DNA of 64,000 nt from Branchipolynoe longqiensis (taxonomy: Eukaryota; Annelida; Polychaeta; Phyllodocida; Polynoidae). The notes below the pieces were generated by a model that made no database searches, was not told where the DNA came from, and was given only the letters and a program-made list of their open reading frames with translations. A program made the position numbers and the translations under genes. The DNA lies in contig CM059192.1 in NCBI GenBank assembly GCA_030323885.1, positions 60,567,593-60,631,592 of the forward strand, written 5' to 3'. Of this stretch, positions 34,401-46,372 are shown one piece after another. Numbering within the stretch: the first letter of the stretch is position 1; the number at the start of each line of letters is the position of its first letter.

Positions 34401-34621
34401 GCAATTGGAACAAGAGCTGGAGTATGACATTTAATACCACCCATACTGTGAAATGTATTGTGGCCATCAAGAATGTTGACGTTGAAATCTGCATTGTCAA
34501 ATATGAACTGCACAAACCTACCAGGCTCTGGCGGGGGAGATCCATTGACAATGAGAGAATATTCAATTATGCTGGTTGCTATGCATATGTTCGGACATAG
34601 GTTGTCATTGATCAACGTCAT
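31448..34621 (-). pseudogene. Intronless gene with nuclease-like core and C-terminal CXC zinc domain, decayed
   Basis: Reading from 34621 to 31448, one long coding sequence is visible despite damage. It has an N-terminal block with GSPPPEPGRFVQFIFDNADF and FHSMGG, a helical middle region of about 600 residues, and then IVFDGYDGPPSTKSVEQNRR. Next come ATADADTMIVSTALD and VVLVGTDTDLLVMFVARV, which resemble the acidic motifs of FEN1/PIN-like nucleases, then HAVTGCDTTSVLY. It ends with a cysteine cluster CNCKAGCMSRCGC and CSAMCSQCMGIRC of tesmin/TSO1 CXC type. I see in-frame stops at 33535-33537 and 32515-32517 and frameshifts near 34380, 32150, 32080 and 31800. I recall this architecture as a many-copy family in marine invertebrates, probably transposon-related, but I cannot name it with certainty. 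Confidence 0.7.
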
Positions 34622-35420
34622 TCACAGATATGAAACAGTTTCAAACAAGATATTGACCATTTGTACTGTTTATACTTTGTACTAATAATAACATGATCTA
34701 CTACACTTTCATCGCGACATAGTTTGGACGTGGTTGCTAATATTCATGCTTTGGCTGCAATGTACCCTGTTGCCATTGGTTACCATGTATAATAAATATG
34801 TATGGTGTTGTTGTATGTATTGTTGTACTTGCTTATTAATCAGAATGATAAATACAAGCAAATGTTAGATTAATAATGGAATTAGTTAATCCATAATGGC
34901 ATTTTCTGGGCCATTTAGCATCCAGCTATGGTTGCTAGGTAACACAATTTTTTTTAGGAATGAAGCAAGGGTGGGATTTTAGGGGACTTTTGATATGTTA
35001 CTCAGCAAGATGAACTGAGCTTGTAAGAATAAATTCAGCTTGACATTATTTTTTTACGGGCTAAACGCTAGTTCCTGTACTACCAGTCTTCCTTGACCTC
35101 GAGGCCCCATCTTGTCTTCACCCACCCGGCACGAGCCCCACCTTCCATATACTACTTACTGATTGTCGTGACCAGAGGGTAAGTCACGTGACACAGAGGG
35201 TAAGTCACCTAATTCAGCAGTAGAGCAGTCCCCCTTAGTGCTTTGCAGCGCCCGGGTTAAAGAGGACCACACTTTGTGCTGGTGTTTATGTTCACTTGGA
35301 ATCAGCGTACAGAACGAATTTCAAGTCAAATTTTATTAAATTATGAAAGCTAATTATTTCTAAGCTAAGTCTAAAAGAATGGCTTAACTCCAACACATAG
35401 TTGTGTGAGTAAGTGTGTAT
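34622..35420. other. Non-coding sequence
   Basis: No gene or repeat recognised. Confidence 0.45.
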
Positions 35421-35494
35421 ATTCATGGCATAGTTGCCACGATTACTTGATGCACTCGTTCTTCACAATGGTAACTATCGGGCAAATAAGGCGT

Positions 35495-35735
35495 GTAGCG
35501 GGTGGCGTGTGGCGTGTGGCGGGTGGCGGGTGGCGGGTGGCGGGTGGCAGATGATGGGTGGAGAGTGGCGGGTGACAGACGACTTGTGACAGGTAGTGAG
35601 TGGCAGACGATGGGTGGTGGGTGGCGGGTGGCGAGTGGTGAGTGGCCGGTGATGGTTGGCATGTGGCAGGTGACAGACAACGTGTGGCAGATGGCAGGTG
35701 GCATGTGACGGGTGGCATGTGATGGGTGACATGCA
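35495..35735. repeat. 7-bp minisatellite (GGCGGGT-type)
   Basis: Degenerate tandem GGCGGGT/GGCAGAT/GATGGGT units. The frames on both strands at 35423-35878 are by-products. Confidence 0.85.
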
Positions 35736-36069
35736 GCAAGTATATTGGTGCTTTGGTTGTGAACCCAAGGGGAGTCCGAGCTGCGAGTACAGATCATGCC
35801 CGTCAGGGGAATAGCGTATAGCCCCCTGGTGAGTAGGCTCCCCCTTCTGCCCCTTGCCCTCTCCATGACATATGACAAGACATAATAATGTCAGCGCGTT
35901 GAGCTGGATGAGAAAGCAGCCTCATCCTCGCAGTTCTGCGCTGGAGGGCCGTGCAGGGGTCTACAGTGTGGGCACTCGCTTCAATCGCTTAGCAATCCCG
36001 TGATGGTGGGGTAAGTGTGCTGGCTGTTTACCGAAACATTCACATATATATATATATGGAATACCAAAA

Positions 36070-36285
36070 ATGTACAAAACAAAATAAGCATAATAAACAT
36101 AACAAGCATTAATCAACATAGCAAACATAACAAGCTTAATAAACATAATAAACATAACGCACATAAAAACACTAATAAACATAGTAAATATAAAGAACAC
36201 GATAAACATAATAAAATATATTAAACATAATAAATATAGTAAACGCAGTAGATGTGCTAAACATAATAAGCATAATAAATATGAC
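36070..36285. repeat. AT-rich repeat (CATAATAAA-type)
   Basis: Degenerate units close to AATAAACATAATAAACATAA cover about 215 bp. No gene. Confidence 0.7.
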
Positions 36286-36289
36286 GAAC

Positions 36290-36954
36290 AAACCAAATGT
36301 AGAAAACATCACACACATAATAAACATACTGAACACACTTTCATTGGCCATATGTGGGATAATCTATTATGAGAATAGAAATAACAAATGCTGACCCATT
36401 GCTGTTTTGTATAGTTCTGTTACTGTTGGTGCCCCGTGTAAGCGCTAGGACCTTACTGAGTAAATGAGTGACCGATCGTGATATTTTATAAATCAATTCT
36501 TATCAAACTCATTACTTCTCTCTGCAACACTCGGCACTTGCATGTCCATATATATGTATACATATTATGTCCAATGGAAGAGAAAGAATGTAGCAGAAAC
36601 TACATTGCTTCCACAAAAGGTGACCTTCTCACTGAAGAATTAACGGCAAATGAAACCAGTTGCAGCTACTAAGTGTGGAATGTTGAATGGGCGAGCTCCC
36701 TAGCCTTACTTGGGATGATCCCCGCCTGCCGAACCTGATTCACGACATGACTCATGAAGTCCCTCGTCCAAGGACAGCTGAGACAAGAACTAGGCTTCAT
36801 TATTTGCAACCTGCACAGTGACTGGCGTTTGGTGGCCTGCGGAGGTCCATGCAAAGATGTCACTTCACTTAGTAGTCAGGCCTTCTCTGAGTGACATCTG
36901 TCCTACCTGGGGTCTATGGTCCCAGGGGTATCAAAGGGTCTCGTGCCCCTAGCT
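36290..36954. other. Non-coding sequence
   Basis: No gene or repeat recognised before the 64-bp array. Confidence 0.45.
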
Positions 36955-38560
36955 TTTTCTTCGTGAATGAAGAACATAGCAGTAGGCGGTGGACGGGGGG
37001 TAAATTTCACAGACAGTTCTTTGTGAAAGTAGAACACAGCAGCAGGTGTGTACTGGTGGATGAGGGTAAATCTCAGTCAGTTCTTTGTGAAAGTACAATA
37101 CAGCAGTAGGCATACACTGGTGGACGAGGGTGAATCTCAGTCAGTTCTTTGTGAAAGTAGAACAGAGCAGTAGGCATACACTGGTGGATGAGGGTGAATC
37201 TCAGTCAGTTCTTTGTGAAAGTAGAACACAGCAGGAGGCGTGTACTGGTGGACGAGGGTGAATCTCAGTCAGTTCTTTGTGAAAGTAGAACACAGCAGGA
37301 GGCGTGTACTGGTGGATGAGGGTAAATCTCAGTCAGTTCTTTGTGAAAGTAGAACACAACAGCAGGCATGTACTGGTGTACGAGGGTGAATCTCAGTCAG
37401 TTCTTTGTGAAAGTAGAACAGAGCAGTAGGCGTGTACTGGTGGACGAGGGTGAATCTCAGTCAGTTCTTTGTGAAAGTAGAACACAGCAGGAGGCGTGTA
37501 CTGGTGGATGAGGGTAAATCTCAGTCAGTTCTTTGTGAAAGTACAATACAGCAGTAAGCATACACTGGTGGACGAGGGTGAATTTCAGTCAGTTCTTTGT
37601 GAAAGTAGAACACAGCAGGAGGCGTGTACTGGTGTACGAGGGTGAATCTCAGTCAGTTCTTTGTGAAACTAGAACAGAGCAGGAGGCATGTACTGGTGGA
37701 TGAGGGTAAATCTCAGTCAGTTCTTTGTGAAAGTAGAACACAGCAGTAGGCGTGTACTGGTGGACGAGGGTGAATCTCAGTCAGTTCTTTGTGAAAGTAG
37801 AACACAGCAGGAGGCGTGTACTGGTGGATGAGGTTAAATCTCAGTCAGTTCTTTGTGAAAGTAGAACAGAGCAGCAGGCGTGTACTGGTGGATGAGGGTA
37901 AATCTCAGTCAGTTCTTTGTGAAAGTAGAACACAACAGCAGGTGTGTACTGGTGTACAAGGGTGAATCTCAGTCAGTTCTTTGTGAAAATAGAACACAGC
38001 AGGAGGCGTGTACTGGTGGATGAGGGTAAATCTCAGTCAGTTCTTTGTGAAAGTACAATACAGCAGTAGGCATACACTGGTGGACGAGGGTGAATCTCAG
38101 TCAGTTCTTTGTGAAAGTAGAACAGAGCAGTAGGCGTGTACTGGTGGATGAGGGTGAATCTCAGTCAGTTCTTTGTGAAAGTAGAACACAGCAGGAGGCG
38201 TGTACTGGTGGATGAGGGTAAATCTCAGTCAGTTCTTTGTGAAAGTACAATACAGCAGTAGGCATACACTGGTGGACGAGGGTGAATCTCAGTCAGTTCT
38301 TTGTGAAAGTAGAACAGAGCAGTAGGCATGTACTGGTGGATGAGGGTGAATCTTAGTCAGTTCTTTGTGAAAGTAGAACACAGCAGGAGGCGTGTACTGG
38401 TGGACGAGGGTGAATCTCAGTCAGTTCTTTGTGAAAGTAGAACACAGCAGGAGGCGTGTACTGGTGTACGAGGGTGAATCACAGTCAGTTCTTTGTGAAA
38501 GTACAATACAGCAATAGGCATACAGTGGTGGACGAGGGTCAATCTCACAGACAGTTCTTT
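36955..38560. repeat. 64-bp minisatellite
   Basis: About 25 direct copies of a 64-bp unit built around CTCAGTCAGTTCTTTGTGAA, GTAGAACACAGCAGGAGGCG and TGTACTGGTGGACGAGGGT. Variants include AGTAGAACACAGCAGGAGGC versus AGTACAATACAGCAGTAGGC, and GGATGAGGGTAAAT versus GGACGAGGGTGAAT. The variants are interspersed, as expected from unequal exchange or gene conversion. Copies are contiguous, with no spacers. Confidence 0.92.
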
Positions 38561-39448
38561 GTTCCAGTCTTGTGATAGTCATTTTGTGTTCTAATGAAAT
38601 TAGTTTTACTTCAACAATGAGAAGCAATTTCTAAACAGAGCAGTAATAGTTGCATCAAGGAATCAACGCTTTTTTCTAATTCGAAAATTGAATCGCAAGG
38701 ATACTTAATTAAGCACACTCTCTCGCAATGTCCTTAATTGGATTAAGAATAGAATAGATGAGGAAATAATGAGGATATAATTAGCATAACATGAACGTAC
38801 AACTATATATAACAAAGCAAGGCGCATTATCTGATGTTTTCATCCCATTTTGGCGTCTATCGTATAAGTTAAGAATATTCTCTGGGTGATGACTAAAGTA
38901 GAAATGTTATTCATGTTGTCGTAAATATGAACACTACATCTACGGAAATCTTAGAGCTGTCAATTCCTGTTGTATCTTCAATAGTGTGTACTCACACCTC
39001 TATACACCTCTATATTTCTACGAGTCATGTGACCGAAACCCTTCCAGTGAGATCAGATCTGGGCAAATTATAGCTCAGATCATACACGAAATGTCAAATG
39101 TGATGCCTTACCGTGATACCTTAGATGCATAGGTCAGATTTATGACATTAGAGTCAAGTCACTGAAGGCACATATACATCAAATCTGCAAGGTAAGCTTT
39201 GTGATGTCATAGGGCCTAGTCACGTGACACCGCATCCATCACAGCCTGTTCCATCAGCGTACACTGCCACCCCTGTCTAATCCGCTCGCTCTTCACAGCG
39301 CATGGTTTTATCCTTTCACGTTTGTGGAATAGGATTTGAGTCGTGCGTCCCTAACCGCCGTTCTGATCACGTCATTAGCTCGCACATCGCGCCCACATGC
39401 CGATGGCGGGTGGCAGATGACGCTCACCCAGCATCTGGCGGCTGCATG
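38561..39448. other. Non-coding sequence
   Basis: No gene or repeat recognised. Confidence 0.45.
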
Positions 39449-39772
39449 TACCCATTAGCCTGGACACACCACATCATCCACACTGCAACACCCTCCACTG
39501 AACATGGCCCCACCCAGACTTACCATGTACCCATCAACTTGTACACACCACACCATCCACACCATGACACTCTCCACTGAACACGGCCCCACCCAGACTT
39601 ACCATGTACCCATTAGCCTGGACACACCACATCATCCACACTGCAACACCTCCACTGAACACAGCCCCACCCAGACTTACCATGTACCCATTAGCCTGTA
39701 CACACCACATCATCCACACCATGACACCCTGCACTGAACACGTCCCCACCCAGACTTACCATGTACCCAACA
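39449..39772. repeat. 79-bp minisatellite, four copies
   Basis: Four tandem units of 78-80 bp share CACCACATCATCCACAC, CACTGAACACGGCCCCACCC and AGACTTACCATGTACCCAT. Frames across it are by-products. Confidence 0.85.
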
Positions 39773-40919
39773 TCCCGCACACATCATCCAAACGGCGCTT
39801 AGTGTATGCAGAAAGTCTTAATTTGTTTATCCTGAATCCTACATGGATGTCCAACAGAGATTGCCACGATGCCGCAGAACTTTGCGCCGCTGTAGATATT
39901 GTTGTGCAAAATCTAAGGTTACTCTGGTGGCGGCATTATATTGCTATTATTTGGAAGGTTTTCACTTTTGGTTTCTGTCACACTTTATTGTCCAGTTTCA
40001 GAGAATTACCCATATTTACAGTAAACCTCATTTGACAAACATAACAGTGGCGACCCCTGGATCTACTATTATTGGTGCGTCGTTTAGTAATATACCTTTT
40101 CCGGGGAGTATGTGCAGCGAGCTGCTACCCACAGCATTAGTTCTTTGACGGGCGTCAGAAGGCGGGTTAGTAGTAGATATTGTACACTGCTTACCGCTGG
40201 AGCCAGCCCTAATGTATTGGTCATGTCTGTGCATTAATGGTGGGCGGTTTCTGAGACTAGATAATCAACATGAATCTCGGATCGTCTCCGCACTCTGAAG
40301 GCTGCTGTCGGCGCCGCCTGCCGGTGTAAATAGTGTTAAAAGTGACACGCCGGGCACCAGCCCCGGGAGGCGGCACCATACAGGGCACTTCTCACTCTTC
40401 CACAACGAACCCGTACTGGGTTTTTTCTCCTGCTCATCAGTGCACCTCCCACGCAGTCATTACTGCTTGCCAAGCTCTAAACGCTTCTGTGTACAACTCA
40501 TGAATGGCTGCCCTAGACACCCATCAGTGCACAATGTCGCCAGTATGTGCCCATCATCATATGACCTGAGAAGTTGTCAGCATGTAAACCTCACTGCCTT
40601 GGTAAATAAATAGAGTTCTGGAATGATCGTCAATAGGTTAAATCTGAATCCTATAAAGGCCTACATCAACTTATTCAGTTATTTATATTGGATTAGCGGT
40701 GTAAAGAAAACTCGGATAAAGGTGGGAGGAGGGGAGATTTATTATTGAAAAGCACGAAAAGAAATAACTTGAAGAATCATCTACTTCAAGAAACTAGCTA
40801 ACTAAATTAATAAGGTATGTGTGTGAGTGATTGGGCGATGTCAGACGGTGAGGGGTTGATGGTGAACTGGGAGAGACGACTTGGCCGGGGGCTGTTGGAC
40901 ATGTGAGAGTCTGTGCTAA
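39773..40919. other. Non-coding sequence
   Basis: A motif AGTGGCGACCCCTGG at about 40046-40060 resembles a retroviral-type primer-binding site, but no LTR or gag follows. Nothing else is recognised. Confidence 0.4.
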
Positions 40920-41125
40920 ATGTGGATAGGCGGAGAGGGGGCGGAGATGGGGCGGAGAGGGGGCGGGGAGGAGGCGGGGAGGCGGGGAGCGGGGGAGGTG
41001 GGGAGGTGGAGAGTGTGGGGATGGGGAGAGGCGCCGAGGCGGGGAGGTGGAGAGTGGGGATGGGGAGAGGCGGGGAGGTGGAGAGTGGTGGGTGGGGAGA
41101 GGCGGGGAGGACAGGCGGGTAGGCA
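40920..41125. repeat. G-rich minisatellite
   Basis: Degenerate GGCGGGGAGGTGGAGAGTGG units of about 20-30 bp. The plus strand has many G-runs and is a candidate for quadruplex formation. Confidence 0.8.
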
Positions 41126-41399
41126 GGGAGCGGGATAGACGGCGGAAGCCGAGAAGATGATACTGATAGGCGGTGAAGAGCTAGAGAAGCAGGAGAGCGG
41201 GTGGCGGCACAGTGCAGGCGCAGATTGCGGCTCCGTTACGTAATGCTGACAGCTACAGTCCGTATCGACCAGTCGTAGAGGATCCTCGCAATTTGTTGAG
41301 TTACACATTCTTCTATCTATTAAATAAAACAAGTGGGTACTTTAAATGTAATCTATTTTATAATGTAACTATGTGTAGAAAGTCGAAATATTTGACACG

Positions 41400-42115
41400 T
41401 ATCCCCCTCTCTGCCATATCTCCCGTATTCCCCTCTCTCATGTATCTCCCTCTACCCTTCTCTCCTTCTCCCTCTCCCTCTGTCCCCCCCCCCCCTCTCC
41501 CTCTCCCCCTCTATCACTCCTTCCCCTTCCCCTATCCCCTCCCGTCCCGATCCATGTCCCCTCTCCCTGTCCCCTCCCGCTCCCTCTCTCCGTCTCCCTC
41601 TTCCCCTCCCTCTCCCTCTTCCCCTCCCTCTACCTCTCCCTCTTCCTCTCCCTCTACCCCTCACTCTCCCGTCCCCCTCCCAGACCCCCCCCCCCCCCCG
41701 CTCCCCTCTCTACCTCCCTCGTATCCCCCTCTCTCCTGTATCCCCCCTCCTCTCCCATATTCCCCGTATTCCCGTCGCATGCATTTGATGATATTCCCGT
41801 CCCCCTATCACTCTCCCCCTCCTCTCCCCTCTCCCTCTCCCCCTCCCCCTTTCACCTCCCCATCCATTTCCCACTCTCCCCTTCCCTTCTCTCCCCCTCT
41901 CTCCCCCCTCTCTCCCCCTCCCTCTCCCTCTCCCCTCCCTCTCCCGTATCGCCCACTCTTCCGTATCTCCCCCTCCCCCATTCACCTCCCCATCCCTTTC
42001 CCACTATCCCCTTCCCCTCTCCCCCTCCCTCTCCTTCTCTCACCATCCCCCTTCTCCTCTCCCCTCCCCCTCCCTCTCTCCCTACTTCTCTCCCTACCTA
42101 TCCGTCTCCCTCTCA
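41400..42115. repeat. C/T-rich polypyrimidine tract
   Basis: About 700 bp of CCCTCTCC-type simple sequence. The 350-residue Ser/Pro frame at 41212-42264 and the Arg/Gly/Glu frames on the minus strand result from composition. Confidence 0.88.
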
Positions 42116-42168
42116 TCTATTCAATTACTTCCAGTAACACGGAGCATCAGTTTTTGTTAGTTCCAGAA

Positions 42169-42513
42169 GTATTTAATGATATGTTTAAATCGATTTTATC
42201 ATATGATAAAATCCATTTCAACTTATGTTCAAATGCAGTCTATTTCATCATGTCATTAAATTGATTTAAAGAGATGATCAAACATACTTTTACTTATGTT
42301 TAAATGGTGTACCATTTAGAGAGATCATCAAATGCATTTGACGATCTCTTCAAATGCATTTTATGATATAATTAAATCGATTTTATGAACTCATCAAATA
42401 TAGAATATTTAAACATATCATACATTATTTGAACAGATCATTAAATATATTTAATGATATGATAAAATCGATTTAGACATATCATTAAATATTTAATGAT
42501 ACGTCTAAATACT
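42169..42513. repeat. AT-rich palindromic element
   Basis: The ends are inverted: AGTATTTA at 42169-42176 and TAAATACT at 42506-42513. Longer inner arms contain TTTAATGATATG, TTTAAATCGATTTTATCATA and their complements. The motifs ATTTAATGAT and AAATCGATTT recur throughout. It could be a MITE or an AT-rich palindromic simple-sequence expansion. No coding capacity. Confidence 0.6.
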
Positions 42514-43004
42514 GAATAAAACAAGAAATGGCATTCCATAATAATTAATATGTATATATATATATGTGTGTGTATAAATAAATGCGAATATGTGTGTTTG
42601 TTTGTTTGTCTGCGTATTACCAAAAAGGCCATGCTACCTGACAATGATCACAAATTTATTGTGATAGTTATATTTTTTGGCTTTTATTGTTTACTCCAAT
42701 AAACTGTTTACTCATTAAAATTCGTTGCTTATTATTCCAAACCCTTAGTTATATGAGTGTGTGTGTGTGTCCGAGCTACGAGCACGCTGATACATTGGTC
42801 ACGTAATACTCCACACGGGTGCTTGGATATGAGCAGTATTGAATGACATGGATATCACCCAGCAGGGCCATTCATTATCCAGAACCTCGCCCGTGTGGCC
42901 ACCTGCGACCCGCGCTTTATGACGGCCCGCGGGGCAGGGTTCGTGTAATTTGACTATCACTGTCGGCTACTACTCGTACTAGCAAACCTACAGCCAATTA
43001 CTAT
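42514..43004. other. AT-rich then mixed non-coding sequence
   Basis: It includes a short TA/TG dinucleotide run at 42549-42575 and a TG run at 42755-42769. No gene. Confidence 0.45.
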
Positions 43005-45611
43005 CATAGTGTGGCCCCACCACTGTCTGCACAGTGTGGCCCCACCTCTGTCTGCACAGTATGGCCCTACCACTGTATGTACAGTGTGCTCCTACCACTG
43101 TATGTACAGTGTGGCCCTACCACTATGTGTGCAGTGTGGCCCAAACACTGTTTGGACAATGTGGCCCTACCACTGTCTGTACTGTGTGGCCCTACCACTA
43201 TGTGTGCAGTGTGGCCCAACCACTGTTTACACAGTGTGGCCCACCACTGTATAGTATGGCCCTACCACTCTTTGTACTGTGTGGCCCCCACCACTGTTTG
43301 CACATTGTGGCCCCACCACTGTATAGTGTGGACTTAATACTGAACAGTGTGGCCTTACCTCTGTCTGTCAAGTGTGGCCCTACCACTGTTTGTACAGTGT
43401 GCCCCTACCACTGTTTGTACAGTGTGGCCCTACCACAGTTTGGCCCAACCACTGTCTGTACAGTGTAGCCCTACCATTGTTTGTAAAGTATGGCCTGACC
43501 AATGTCTGTACAGTGTGGCCCTACCACTGTCTGTACAGTGTGGCCCTACCACAGTCTGTGCTGTGTGGCCCTACTACTGTTTGTACAGTGTTGCCCAACC
43601 ACTGTTTGCACAGTGTGGCCCTACCACTGCTTGTAAAGTATGGCCCCACCACTGTATAGTGTGGACTTAATACTGAACAGTGTGGCCTTACCTCTGTCTG
43701 TACAGTGTCGCCCTACTAGTGTTTGTACAGTGTGGCCCAACCACTGTTTGCACAGTGTGGCCCTACCACTGTTTGTACAGTGTGGCCCTACCACCATCTG
43801 TACAGTGTGACCTTACTAATGTTTGTACAGTGTGGCCTTACCACTGTTTGTACAGTGTGGCACTACCACTGTTTGTACAGTGTGGCCCTACCACTGTCTG
43901 TACAGTGTGGGCCTACCACTGTCTGTATAGTGTGGCCCTACTACTGTTTGTACAGTGTGTCCCTACCACTGTGTGTACAGTGTGGCTCTACCACTGTCTG
44001 GTCAGTGTGGCCCTACCACTGTCTGTACAGTGTGGCCCTACTACTGTTTGTACAGTGTGCCCTACCACTATCTGTACAGTGTGGCCCTACTACTGTTTGT
44101 ACAGTGTGGTCCTACCACTGGTTGTACAGTGTTGCCCTACCACTGTTTGTACAGTGTGGCCCTACCACTGTCTGTACAGTATGGCCCTACTACTGTTTGT
44201 AGAGCATGGCCCTACTACTGTCTGTACAGCATGGCCCTACCACTGTATGTGCAGTGTGGCCCTACCACTGTCTGTACAGTGTGGCCCTACCACTGTTTGT
44301 ACAGTGTGGCCCTACCACTGTCTGTACAGTGTGGCCCTACCACTATGTGTACAGTGTGGCCCAACCACTGTTTGCACAGGGTGGCCCACCACTGTATAGT
44401 TTGGCCCTACCACTGTTTGTACGGTGTGGCCCCACCACTGTTTGAACATTGTGGCCCCACCACTTTATTGTGTGGACTTAATACTGAAAGTGTGGCCTTA
44501 CCTCTGTCTGTACAGTGTGGCCCTACCACTGTTTGTACAGTGTGGCCCTAGCACTGTTTGTACAGTGTGGCCCTACCACAGTTTGGCCCTACCACTCTCT
44601 GTACAGTGTAGCCCTACCACTGTTTGTAAAGTATGGCCTGACCAATGTCTGTACAGGGTGGCCCTACCACTGTCTGTACAGGGTGGCCATACCACTGTCT
44701 CTACAGTGTGGCCCTACTACTGTTTGTACAGTGTGGCCCAACCACTGTTTGCACAGTGTGGCCCTACCACTGTTTGTAAAGTATGGCCCTACCACTGTCT
44801 GTACAGTGTGGCCCTACGACTGTATGTACAGGATGGCCCTACTACTGTTTGTACAGCATGGCCCTACCACTGTCTGTACAGTGTGCATCTACCACTGTCT
44901 GTACAGTTTGGCCCTACCAATGTTTGGACAGTGTGGCCCTACCACTGTTTGTACAGTGTGGCCTTACTAATGTTTGTATAGTGTGGCCTTACCACTGTTT
45001 GTACAGTGTGGCCCTACCACTCTTTGTACAGTGTGGCCCTACCACTGTCTGTACAGTGTGGCCCTACTACTGTTTGTACAGCATGGCCCTACTACTGTCT
45101 GTACAGCATGGCCCTACCACTGTCTGTACAGTGTGCCCCTACCACTGTCTGTACAGCATGGCCCTACCACTGTCTGTACAGTATGGCCCTACCACTGTCT
45201 TACAGTGTGGCCCTACCACTGTATGTACAGGATGGCCCTACTACTGTTTGTACAGTGTGGCCCTACCACTGTTTGTACAGTGTGGCCCTACTACTGTTTG
45301 TACAATGTGGCCCTACCACTGTCCATACAGTGTGGCCCTACTACTGTCCGGTCAGTGTGGCCCTACCACTGTCTGTACAGTGTGGCCCTACTACTGTTTG
45401 TACAGTGTGCCCTACCACTGTCTGTACAGTGTGGCCCTACCACTGTCTGTACAGTGTGGCCCTACCACTGTTTGTACAGTGTGGCCCTACCACTGTTTGT
45501 ACAGTGTGGCCCTACCACTGTCTGTACAGTGTGGCCCTACCACTGTCTGTACAGTGTGGCCCTACCACTCTTTGTACAGTGTGGCCCTACCACTGTATCT
45601 ACAGTGTGGTG
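43005..45611. repeat. 25-bp satellite array
   Basis: About 104 tandem copies of a 25-bp unit, TGTGGCCCTACCACTGTCTG plus TACAG, with frequent C/T variation in GTCTG/GTTTG. Since 25 is not a multiple of 3, translation gives a 25-residue repeat spanning three units. The unit lacks stops in plus frames, so long Cys/Val/Tyr-rich frames occur in all three (for example 43680-44399, 44783-45733, 44974-46191). Interruptions such as the segments near 43320-43345 and 44470-44490 (GGACTTAATACTGAACAGTG) recur at intervals and mark a higher-order structure. Confidence 0.93.
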
Positions 45612-46372
45612 GGGCTGTAGGGATGTGGTGGAGGTGTACGTGTGTGTGGTGGTGGTTGGTGGTGTGCGTGTGGGTGGGTGTAGGTGGGTTTTGGTGGAGG
45701 GTGTCTTGCAGAACTGCACCTCACAATCTTTAGCATCCCTAAACCCCCACGACACACCTACACCCCCCCATCACACACACCTATACCCCCTATGCCCCAC
45801 GACACACACCTGTACGCCTAATATGACTTACACCCCCACCAACCACACACCTACATCCCCATCACACACACACCACACCTACACCACACACACACCTACA
45901 CCCTCACCACACACACATCTACACCCTCACCACACACACCTACACCTCAACCACACACACCTACACCCCCACCACACACCCCCACCACACCGCTACACCC
46001 CCACACACACCACACACCTACACCTACACCACATCCTTAAACACCTACCACACACCGACACCCCCACCACACACCTACACCCCACCACACACATACACCC
46101 CACCACACACATACACCCCCACCACATCCCTAAGCCCTCACCACCCACCTACACCCCCACCACACTCACCACAACCCGACCACATCACTAACCCCCCACC
46201 ACACACCTACACCCCCACCACACACCTACACCCCCTAGACCTTCACCACACACCTAAACCCCCACCACACACACCCAACACAGACCTACACCCCCACCAC
46301 ATCCCTAAACCCCCACCACATACCACCACCACCCTCACCACAAACCTACACCACCAACACACACACACCTAC
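45612..46372. repeat. GT-rich then CA-rich simple repeats
   Basis: From 45612 to about 45710 the plus strand is GT/GGT-rich. From 45755 to 46372 it is CACACCTACACCCCCACCAC-type. The composition thus flips strand around 45710-45755. Confidence 0.8.

Noticed and set aside
36955..38560. CRISPR-like array
   Set aside because: Units are contiguous with no unique spacers, and the DNA is eukaryotic. The 63-, 25-, 22-, 19- and 18-bp arrays are rejected for the same reason.
40046..40060. LTR retrotransposon primer-binding site
   Set aside because: AGTGGCGACCCCTGG resembles one, but there is no LTR before it and no gag after it.
41212..42264. 350-residue Ser/Pro frame
   Set aside because: Lies on a C/T-rich tract; the ends show no conserved domain.
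43680..46191. Long Cys/Val/Tyr-rich frames such as 44974-46191
   Set aside because: The 25-bp unit has no stop in any plus frame, so all three frames are open with the same repeat peptide.
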